Of a stretch of DNA of 64,000 nt, positions 57,626 through 64,000 are shown one piece after another (the first letter of the stretch is position 1; the number at the start of each line of letters is the position of its first letter). This DNA comes from Caenispirillum bisanense (GTDB lineage: Bacteria; Pseudomonadota; Alphaproteobacteria; Rhodospirillales; Rhodospirillaceae). The stretch spans positions 310,001 to 374,000 of the forward strand of contig NZ_OCNJ01000004.1 of NCBI RefSeq assembly GCF_900230255.1, written 5' to 3'. Position numbers and translations under genes: made by a program. A model generated the notes under the pieces. That model was not told the origin of the DNA. It saw only the letters and a program-made list of their open reading frames with translations, and made no database searches.

Positions 57626-58815
57626 CGACGGCCCCCTGCCTGGAGGCGTTGACCGCGCCGTTCGTCGCCATGACGGGCAGGCCGCAGGCAGAGCACGAGG
57701 GACGGACTGCCGCGCAGTTCGAAGTAGCTCGCCGTGACCTCCACCCACATCCGTCCATCGGGGCGCACGACCTGGGCAGAGAACGGCGAGCGTGACGTGG
57801 CGGCGGGCGACGCCTGCACGTCCGCCACCACCGCGTCGAGTGATCGGTCGAACTCGACCAGAGCCGCGAAGCCGCGCAGCGCCAGGACCTCGGCCTGACC
57901 GTCGAACAGCGCCTCGGCAGCGATGTTGGCATAGACGAGATCGCCCTCCGGGGTGACGACCACCACCGGGTCCGGCAACGCCATGAGAACCGACTGAAGG
58001 CTCTCGATTTCACCCTTCAGCATGGTCTCGCGGCGGATGTGCTTGCTGACGTCGCGCACCGTGCCCCACATGCGGTAGAGGCGGTTGCCGACGATGTGGC
58101 CACGCACGTCGTTCTCCACGTCGATGAACACGCCGTCGTAGCGCAAGTCGCGCGACGGCTTGCCGTTGACGTCGAAGTTGGCCTCGATGAGGCTGCGGAC
58201 GAAGGCCTCGTTCTCGGGCGTCCGCGGGAAGATCTCCGACACCGGGCGGGCATTGAAGTCGACGTCGGCGGGGGTGCGGTAGAGCCGCGCCATGGCGTCG
58301 TTGCAGAACCGCCAGCGCGGGCCGTTCTCGAACACCTGCCGCACGACCTCGTGCTGCGGCGCCGACAGGTCGACCGGATCGGCCCATTCCATGCACCACC
58401 CGGCGTCGGCCGACGCGGCGACGATACCGGCCAGGATTTCGTTGGCTTCGGCGAGAGCCGCGACGTCGTCGAGAGCACTGCCGGCCGGCCACTTGAAGAG
58501 GCGCAGGCACACCTCCCCGGCCACCTCGGTCCAATCGAAGATGGCGGTGGTCGGCACGATGTCTCCCGACGACGTGCGCAGCCCCAGCGGCACCACGCTT
58601 GCGCGACGAGCAGGGGGCGCGGCAAACAGGGCCGCCAGCTGTTCGCGGGCGTCCAGGGAGTAGACGAGATCCCACCGGGCGCCCACCAGGTCGTCCGGGC
58701 TGTATCCGAGGAAGGCCGCCTGGTGAGAGTCGGCCGTGACGATGGTGCCGTCCCCGGCGAGGACGTCGATCAGGGGCCCCGAATTGGCGGCTAGGCTGAA
58801 GTTTGCGATCGTCAC
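57622..58815 (-). CDS. PAS-domain-only sensor protein, 397 aa
   Basis: A 397-residue cytoplasmic protein with three PAS-like domains (about 5-110, 135-255, 270-380) and no kinase, cyclase or output domain. Visible PAS patterns are SLAANSGPLIDVLAGDGTIV, WRFCNDAMARLYRTPADVDF and LMALPDPVVVVTPEGDLVYA. The middle one has DVNGKPSRDLRY and a MWGTVRDVSKHIRR tail typical of PAC segments. It probably binds a ligand or flavin and acts by contacting the sigma-54 activator, which is translationally coupled downstream. Start is GTG 58815, with GAGGAAGG upstream. Confidence 0.8.
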   Translation of the reverse strand: MTIANFSLAANSGPLIDVLAGDGTIVTADSHQAAFLGYSPDDLVGARWDLVYSLDAREQLAALFAAPPARRASVVPLGLRTSSGDIVPTTAIFDWTEVAGEVCLRLFKWPAGSALDDVAALAEANEILAGIVAASADAGWCMEWADPVDLSAPQHEVVRQVFENGPRWRFCNDAMARLYRTPADVDFNARPVSEIFPRTPENEAFVRSLIEANFDVNGKPSRDLRYDGVFIDVENDVRGHIVGNRLYRMWGTVRDVSKHIRRETMLKGEIESLQSVLMALPDPVVVVTPEGDLVYANIAAEALFDGQAEVLALRGFAALVEFDRSLDAVVADVQASPAATSRSPFSAQVVRPDGRMWVEVTASYFELRGSPSLVLCLRPARHGDERRGQRLQAGGRR

Positions 58816-58844
58816 GGCCTTCCTCTTTCGCGCGAGATGGATGG

Positions 58845-60323
58845 TCAGGGGACGCAGTGAAGGTAGCGCTCCACATCCCAGTTGGTAACCTCGCGGAGGA
58901 ACCGCGTCCATTCGTCCCGCTTGTACTCGTCGTAGACCTCGTACAAGCGCCCGGGCATGGCCGCCCGCACCACCTCGTCCTTCTTCAGCGCCTCCAGGGC
59001 GTCGTGCAGGTTGAGGGGAATGAGCTTCACCGGCTCGCCCGACTGCCACACCGTGGTGACGTTGCGGCTTTCCGGCTTGCCCGGGTCGATGCGGTTGCGG
59101 ATGCCGTCGTCCATGGCCTTGAGCAGGGCACCACAGAACAGGTGCGGGTTGACCATCGCGTCGACGGCCCGGAACTCGAAGCGGTCGGGCGACGAGATGC
59201 GGATGGTGCAGCTCCGGTTCTGCAGGCCCCAGTTGGCTCCGATGGGCGCCCACAGGCCGTAGTCGTTGAACCGCCGGTAGCTGTTGACGGTGGAGGCGCC
59301 GAGGCACGTCAGGGCGTCGATGTGGGCGAGCGAGCCGCCGAGGACATGGTGCCCCAGTTCGGTCGGCAGCCAGCCGCCGTCCTTGTTCTCGAACTCGTTG
59401 ACGCCGCCCTTGGAGTAGGCCCACTGCTCCTCCATGCCCGGCAACTCGCCGTCGACCAGGTGCTGCACCTCGCGACTGCCGCCGGTCCAGACCGAGCAGT
59501 TGTGGTGACAGCCGTTGGCGGCGTAGCCCATGAAGGGTTTGGCCATGAAACAGGCGATCAGGCCGCGCTGGCGCGCCACCTCGGCGCAGATCTGGCGATA
59601 GGTGGTCAGGCGGTCGCAGGTCGCGAGGGCGTCGTCGAACTGGTAGTTCAGTTCGATCTGGCCGGGCGCGTCCTCGCAGTCGCCCTGGATCATGTCGAGC
59701 CCCATGGCGCGGGCGTAGTCGGATACCTGCATCCAGACGTCGCGCGCCGACTCGAACTGGCCGATGTGGTAGGCGAAGGCCTCGGTGATGCCCTCGTAGG
59801 GCTGGACCTCGCCGGCCTTGGGCTTGAGCCAGAGCATCTCGGGCTCCAGGCCGACCCGCAGGTGCAGCCCGTTGTGCGCGGCGCGGAACTCGGCGTCGAA
59901 CCGCTTCAGGTTCCCGCGGGTGTCGTACTCGTAATACATGCCCGGATGCTCGGGGTCTTCCAGGCTGTAGTAGAGGGTGCAGAACACCCGCGCCACCCGC
60001 TTGTCCCACGGCAGCTGCACGAAGGTCTCGGGGTCCGGCAGGGCGATGCACTCCATGGCGTTGGAGTCGAACCCGATGAGGTTGCCCTTGAAGTCCGGCG
60101 TGACGTTGGTGACGCCGCCCATCCAGGTCTGCACGCCCTTGCGCGACAGGGCCATCCAGTGGCGGGCCGGCGCCGCCTTGCCCATGACGCGGCCGGTGAT
60201 GGAGATGTACTGGTAGTAGATGTAGTCGACGCCGAGCGACTCGATCTTCTTCTGCACCCGCTGCACCAGTTCGGCGCGGCCCGCCGCTTCGATGTCGCGG
60301 TGATAGTCGGTATGGGTTTTCAC
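58845..60323 (-). CDS. Glutamine-synthetase-like gamma-glutamyl-amide ligase (paralogue 1)
   Basis: A 492-residue GS-family protein. The metal-binding Glu-Pro-Glu (160-162 in GLEPEML), the IELNY segment near 223-227, His273 (NGCHHNCSVW) and the nucleotide-binding NRSCTIRISSP are all present. The NG-SGMH loop of true GlnA is replaced by NGCHHNC, so it is an amine-specific variant of the PuuA, IpuC or GmaS kind. It would attach glutamate to an amine with ATP. GTG 60323 is favoured because GGGAG lies eight bases upstream. Confidence 0.88.
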   Translation of the reverse strand: MKTHTDYHRDIEAAGRAELVQRVQKKIESLGVDYIYYQYISITGRVMGKAAPARHWMALSRKGVQTWMGGVTNVTPDFKGNLIGFDSNAMECIALPDPETFVQLPWDKRVARVFCTLYYSLEDPEHPGMYYEYDTRGNLKRFDAEFRAAHNGLHLRVGLEPEMLWLKPKAGEVQPYEGITEAFAYHIGQFESARDVWMQVSDYARAMGLDMIQGDCEDAPGQIELNYQFDDALATCDRLTTYRQICAEVARQRGLIACFMAKPFMGYAANGCHHNCSVWTGGSREVQHLVDGELPGMEEQWAYSKGGVNEFENKDGGWLPTELGHHVLGGSLAHIDALTCLGASTVNSYRRFNDYGLWAPIGANWGLQNRSCTIRISSPDRFEFRAVDAMVNPHLFCGALLKAMDDGIRNRIDPGKPESRNVTTVWQSGEPVKLIPLNLHDALEALKKDEVVRAAMPGRLYEVYDEYKRDEWTRFLREVTNWDVERYLHCVP

Positions 60324-60348
60324 GGCGGATCTCCCTGTTCGTTCCGTG

Positions 60349-61662
60349 TCAGCCTTCCAGGTACCGGGCGCGTTCTTCGGCGCTGACGGCCTTGGCGAGG
60401 CTCGCGTATTCGGCGCGGCAGGCGGCCGCGAAGTTGTCGATGAAGGCCGCACCCCAGATGCGCCGGGCGGTGTCGCTGGCATCGAGGCGGTCGGCCGCCT
60501 CGGCGAGGTCCCGCGGGAAGCGCTTGGCGCCCGGCGCCACGTCGTCGGGACCGGCGGCCTGGGTGGCAGCGGGCGCCGGCAAGTCGCGCTCGATACCGTC
60601 CAGCCCCGCGCCCAGCATCAGGGCCATGGTCAGGTAGGGGTTGCAGTCGGCCGGCGGGACGCGGAACTCGAGACGCGCCGACGGGCCGGCATGGGGCACC
60701 GACCGCACGGCCGTCGTGAACGGATGTTCCGCCCACGTGAGGGACTTGGGCGCCCAGCTGCCGGGGGCGAGGCGGCGGTAGGCGTTGACGGTCGAGGTGC
60801 AGAGCGCGAAGGCATCGGGCACCACGTCCATCATGCCGGCGATGAACTTGCCGGCCAGGGCGTTGGTGCGCCCGTCGTCGGCACTGAACAGGTTGCGACC
60901 GCTGCGCACGTCCTTCAGCGACAGGCAGATGTGCCCGCCGATGCCCGGATAGTCGGCGCCGAGGTAGGGCATGAAGCTGACCGTCTTGCCGTTGCGCCGC
61001 GCGAAGGAGCGGGCGGCGAGACGGAAGAAGGCGGCGTCATCGGCGGCGCGCAGACCCTCGGTGGCCGCGAGAGTGGCCTCCAGGCAGCCCGGGCCCAGCT
61101 CCACGCCGAGGCCGAACAGCGCCACGTCGTGGCCGAGGATGTGGGCCTCCATGGCGGCGATGAACTCGGCGTAGGTGTTCGCCGTGGTTCCCGACCAGCA
61201 CTTGTTGTCGGCCGCGAACTTCTTCAGCCCGGTGAAGCCGGCGGCGCGCACCGAAGCGGCGTCCTCGTCGAGCAGGATGAACTCGAACTCGAAGGCGGCG
61301 TCCACCGCGAAGCCGAGGGCGGCGGCGCGCTGCAGCTGGCGGCGCAGCACCTGGCGGGGCATCAGCTCGCGGTCCTCGCCGGCCAGCTCGGCGATGATGG
61401 AGACGGCGCCGGGCTCGCTCGGATTGCGGCGAACGGAGGCCGCGTCGATCTCCACTTCTTCGGTATAGTAGCGGCTGCCGCCGAACAGCGAGTCGGTGAC
61501 GTCCCAGAACGGCAGGACGTTGGCGAAGCGCGCATCTTCGGCCCACGCCAGGAACTGCGGCCGCCGCAGGCGGCGCTCGCGGAACACGCTGGCGAGATCG
61601 AACTGCCCGACGTGGACCACCTCGGCGTCGAGCCGGTCGAGCGCCTGTGCAAGTGCGTTCAT
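60349..61662 (-). CDS. Glutamine-synthetase-like ligase (paralogue 2, divergent)
   Basis: A 437-residue GS-family protein that is clearly different from its neighbour. Glu125/Glu127 (FEFEFIL), Glu188/Glu195 (VELGPGCLEATL) and His244 (YPGIGGHICLSL) are kept, but the nucleotide-binding NR pair is His313-Pro314 (WAEHPFTTAVRSV). The N-terminal beta-grasp has VVHVGQFDLASVFRERRLRR. It may use a different amine, form mixed rings with paralogue 1, or be catalytically weak. The start is ATG 61662, 25 bases after the ferredoxin reductase stop. Confidence 0.85.
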   Translation of the reverse strand: MNALAQALDRLDAEVVHVGQFDLASVFRERRLRRPQFLAWAEDARFANVLPFWDVTDSLFGGSRYYTEEVEIDAASVRRNPSEPGAVSIIAELAGEDRELMPRQVLRRQLQRAAALGFAVDAAFEFEFILLDEDAASVRAAGFTGLKKFAADNKCWSGTTANTYAEFIAAMEAHILGHDVALFGLGVELGPGCLEATLAATEGLRAADDAAFFRLAARSFARRNGKTVSFMPYLGADYPGIGGHICLSLKDVRSGRNLFSADDGRTNALAGKFIAGMMDVVPDAFALCTSTVNAYRRLAPGSWAPKSLTWAEHPFTTAVRSVPHAGPSARLEFRVPPADCNPYLTMALMLGAGLDGIERDLPAPAATQAAGPDDVAPGAKRFPRDLAEAADRLDASDTARRIWGAAFIDNFAAACRAEYASLAKAVSAEERARYLEG

Positions 61663-61687
61663 CAGGATCTCCGTGTCATGCAGGGCT

Positions 61688-62932
61688 TCATGCCGGCACC
61701 GCGGGTGCCAGCCCATGTTCCAGACGGACCCGGTGCGCGGTGAGAGGACCCGGTCCGACGCCGAGGCCGAGGATGCCGACGGGCACCCCGGCGCGGCGGT
61801 ATTCGACGAGGCAGGGCACCTCGCCCACCCGACTCAGGTCGCCCGACAGGACCTCGGCCGTATCGGCCAGAGCAGGTGCTCCATAGGCTTGCAGGCGCAG
61901 GCCGTGCTGGTCGCTCCAGAAGGACGGCATGGGGGCGAAGGGGACCGCCGGCAAAGGCCGGCCGTGTTCGGCAGCGGCGATGGTTTCGGCGGCCCGTTTC
62001 GCCGTCTGACCGGGGACGCACCAGTGCTCCACACGACGAGGGGCGCCACCGAACAAGGCGTTGGGGAAGCGCGCCACGTCGCCGACGGCGAGGATGCGTT
62101 CGGCGCCGACGGCTACCATCCGGTCGTCGCAGAGCACCCCGTCACCGAGGTCGAGGCCGGCGTCGCGCAGCCATTCCACGTTGGGCAGCGATCCGACCGC
62201 TTCGACCACCACGTCGGCCTCGATGGCAATGCTGTCCGAGAGGATGGCCGTGACCGCAGCGTCGCCCTCCAACAGAGACCGCACTCCGACGCCGAGGCGG
62301 AGATCCACCCCGTTGCGACGATGGAAGGCAGCCATCGCCGGGGCGACCCGAGGCCCGAGGGCGCCGACCATCGGCCACACCATGGGCTCGACCACCGTCA
62401 CGGCGCAGCCGAGGCCGAGGGCCGTGGCGGCGAACTCCATGCCGATGAAGCCGCCGCCGACCACCAGCACCCGCACGCCAGGCCGCATCCTCGCCGCCAG
62501 CCGGACCGCATCGTCGAAGGTCCGCAACACGTGCCGCCGGTCCTCCCCGCCCTCGCAAGGCAGGCGGCGCGGCCGCAGCCCGGTGGCGGCGACAAGCCAG
62601 TCATAGGCGAGCGTGCCGCCGTCGGACAGGACCAGCTGCCGCTCCGTCGCCCGGACGGCCTCCGCCCGGGTGCCCAGGCGCCAGGTGACGCCGGTCGCCG
62701 GCAGGCGGCTTTTCAGGACGAGCTTGTCGAAGGTTGCTTCGAGGGCGTCGGGCGCGGGCCCCAGCAGGGCCTGGATCGCCTCCTTGGACAGCGGCGGCCG
62801 GTTGTAGGGCACATGAGGCTCGTCGCCGACGATCGTGACCGCCGCTTCCGGCAGAAGGGCCAGCACGGCCTCGGCGGTTCGCAGGCCGGCCAGCGAGGCT
62901 CCGACGACGACGACGCGAGGGGGCGACGCCAT
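61688..62932 (-). CDS. Ferredoxin/rubredoxin reductase (putidaredoxin-reductase type)
   Basis: A 414-residue FAD/NAD reductase. The first FAD motif is VVVVGASLAGLRTAEAV, then NRPPLSKE, NAD motif VLVVGGGFIGMEFAATAL, and the second FAD motif ILAVGDVARFPN with the C-terminal HWCVPGQTAKRAAETI. This is the putidaredoxin reductase/BphA4 family that feeds electrons to ferredoxin partners of P450s. It is four bases downstream of the ferredoxin gene, so the two are a unit. Confidence 0.93.
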   Translation of the reverse strand: MASPPRVVVVGASLAGLRTAEAVLALLPEAAVTIVGDEPHVPYNRPPLSKEAIQALLGPAPDALEATFDKLVLKSRLPATGVTWRLGTRAEAVRATERQLVLSDGGTLAYDWLVAATGLRPRRLPCEGGEDRRHVLRTFDDAVRLAARMRPGVRVLVVGGGFIGMEFAATALGLGCAVTVVEPMVWPMVGALGPRVAPAMAAFHRRNGVDLRLGVGVRSLLEGDAAVTAILSDSIAIEADVVVEAVGSLPNVEWLRDAGLDLGDGVLCDDRMVAVGAERILAVGDVARFPNALFGGAPRRVEHWCVPGQTAKRAAETIAAAEHGRPLPAVPFAPMPSFWSDQHGLRLQAYGAPALADTAEVLSGDLSRVGEVPCLVEYRRAGVPVGILGLGVGPGPLTAHRVRLEHGLAPAVPA

Positions 62933-62936
62933 GGTC

Positions 62937-63125
62937 TCACGCCTCGATCTGAATGGCCTGTTCGGGACAGGCGTCCGCCGCGGCTTCGACGTCGGCGCGC
63001 AAGGCGTCGTCCACGTCGGTCAGCCACACCAGGTCGCCTGCGTCATTGAAGGAAAACACCTGCGGCGCGGCGATGACGCACTGGCCGTGCATCAGGCAGA
63101 TGCTCATGTCGACGTTGATTTTCAT
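62937..63125 (-). CDS. P450-type ferredoxin, CxxHGxC ([3Fe-4S] or [4Fe-4S])
   Basis: A 62-residue ferredoxin. Cluster ligands are Cys10, Cys16 and Cys53 with His13 in the CLMHGQC pattern, and the final CPEQAI. The CxxHGxC...CP spacing with one ligand replaced by His is typical of single-cluster [3Fe-4S] ferredoxins that serve bacterial P450s. Starts at ATG 63125; an upstream in-frame ATG would add an unrelated leader. Directly between the P450 and the reductase, it completes a three-component monooxygenase. Confidence 0.9.
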   Translation of the reverse strand: MKINVDMSICLMHGQCVIAAPQVFSFNDAGDLVWLTDVDDALRADVEAAADACPEQAIQIEA

Positions 63126-63193
63126 TTTCTTGCCTTCCCGTTCTTCAGTCCCGGTTTTTTTGTGTGGGACCGTCTTGTTCGTTGGTGTGGGCC

Positions 63194-64000
63194 TCAGGCC
63201 CGGTCGAAAGCGATCGGCATGCGGATGGCGCCCGTGTTGCCGCTGTCCGGCAGCCATTCGACCTCGCCGTTGAAGCGCGGGTTCTTCAGGCGCTGGGCTA
63301 GCAGCTTCAGGGCCTCGGTCATGTCGCCGCGGGCAATGAAGTGGCCGAGGCAGTGGTGGGCGCCGCCGCCGAACCCGAAATGCGGTTTGCGCTCGGCGGT
63401 GATGTCGAAGACCTCGGCGTCGGGCATCAGCGCCGGATCGGTGGCCGCCGCCTGCGAATAGAGGTGCAGCGTGGTTCCCGCGGCGATTTCGAGGTCGTTG
63501 AAGGTGAAGGTTTCAGTCGCTGCCCGGGTCACCCAGGTGACGGTCGGGCGCACCCGCATCACCTCCTCCACCGCCGCCTTGGCGAGGTCCGGCTGCTCGG
63601 CCAGCAGCGCCCACTGGGCGGGGTGCAGGATGAACTGCTCCATGGCGAGGCCGATCTGGTTGCGCGTGGTGTCGATGCCGCCGAAGATCGCCAGCACGAT
63701 CATGTCCAGCAGTTCCTGGTCGGACAGCTGCGCCTTGTCGCGGTTGGCCTGGACGAGCATGCCGACGAAGTCGTCCGTCGGGTTGGCGCGGCGCTCGGCG
63801 ACGACCTCTTCGGCGTACTGGAACAGGCGCTCGATGGCGGCCTCGATCTTCGGCAGGTCCTGCTTGAACGTCACGCCGAGCGCGAGACCCATGTCGGCGG
63901 CCATGTCGGCCAGCTCGCGCCAGCGGTCGAAGGGCAGGCCGAGCAGGTCGCAGATCACGCCGGTGGCGTAGGGCTCGGTGAAATCGGCGATGAAGTCGCA
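63194..64000 (-). CDS. Cytochrome P450, C-terminal part (gene cut by the window edge)
   Basis: The frame runs off the right end, so the N-terminal part is missing; 268 residues and the stop are visible. The I-helix has IFGGIDTTRNQ with the oxygen-activating Thr, the ExxR motif is EVMR, and the haem-binding loop FGFGGGAHHCLGHFIAR contains the Cys ligand. Soluble bacterial P450 architecture (no membrane anchor visible in this part). It would hydroxylate or dealkylate the pathway substrate with electrons from the ferredoxin and reductase downstream. It is the first gene of the cluster seen here; more genes may lie upstream. Confidence 0.93.
   Translation of the reverse strand, partial: CDFIADFTEPYATGVICDLLGLPFDRWRELADMAADMGLALGVTFKQDLPKIEAAIERLFQYAEEVVAERRANPTDDFVGMLVQANRDKAQLSDQELLDMIVLAIFGGIDTTRNQIGLAMEQFILHPAQWALLAEQPDLAKAAVEEVMRVRPTVTWVTRAATETFTFNDLEIAAGTTLHLYSQAAATDPALMPDAEVFDITAERKPHFGFGGGAHHCLGHFIARGDMTEALKLLAQRLKNPRFNGEVEWLPDSGNTGAIRMPIAFDRA

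Noticed and set aside
60349-61662. Housekeeping glutamine synthetase glnA
   Set aside because: The SGMH and NR motifs of GlnA are altered, there is no adenylylation-site region, and the gene is embedded in a catabolic cluster.
63189-63201. GGGCC-TCA-GGCCC palindrome at the P450 stop as a terminator
   Set aside because: Only a five-base stem without a T run, and the ferredoxin gene follows closely on the same strand.

Overview
The window is high-GC DNA (third codon positions almost all G or C) from what looks like an alphaproteobacterium, probably of the Rhodospirillales type. The support is the mdh-sucC-sucD-sucA-sucB-lpd arrangement, a GlnK with alphaproteobacterial features, a Coq6/UbiH-type hydroxylase, many ATGA-coupled gene pairs and an intergenic repeat of the GLDPAIH-coding kind. 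The taxon is an inference; no rRNA or tRNA gene is present to fix it.

Layout. 0.1-2.6 kb: a split molybdate-sensing pair (single TOBE protein plus ModE-type HTH protein), a periplasmic cytochrome c and a chromate transporter. 2.9-12 kb: a complete TCA block (malate dehydrogenase, succinyl-CoA synthetase, 2-oxoglutarate dehydrogenase E1/E2 and a lipoamide dehydrogenase) with strong hairpins between some cistrons and an intrinsic terminator after lpd. 12-16 kb: UbiH-type monooxygenase, lone PII protein GlnK behind a sigma-54-like promoter, and a class A penicillin-binding protein. 16-30 kb: small regulators and envelope proteins, an IclR/EamA/class V aminotransferase group, esterase, DUF1206 protein, bacteriohemerythrin, cupin, methyltransferase-like protein, MutL and a CHAP amidase. 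30-40 kb: a gluconate-dehydrogenase-like GMC operon, whose membrane-protein gene may be frameshifted, a NERD-domain protein, an orphan FtsX-type permease and three exported proteins of unknown function.

41-49.7 kb is a signalling and membrane region. A TorR-like response regulator converges on a very large hybrid kinase (beta-propeller sensor, kinase, receiver, Hpt). Divergent from the kinase is a single-domain voltage-gated sodium channel with the NavAb-type filter TLESWSMG. Then come a small Cys-containing exported protein, a cytochrome b561 with a PepSY protein, and a YkgJ/YchJ pair.

49.9-64 kb is the most unusual part. Thirteen genes lie on the minus strand with almost no spacing, so they look like one transcription unit read from right to left. 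They encode a cytochrome P450 (cut by the window edge), a CxxHGxC ferredoxin, a ferredoxin reductase, two different glutamine-synthetase-like ligases, a PAS-only protein, a PAS/AAA+ sigma-54 activator, a polyamine-type ABC importer (binding protein, ATPase, two permeases), a PuuC-like aldehyde dehydrogenase and a class I glutamine amidotransferase. Together these suggest import of an amine, oxidation by a three-component P450, gamma-glutamylation, aldehyde oxidation and amidase release, induced through sigma-54. The substrate cannot be read from the sequence.
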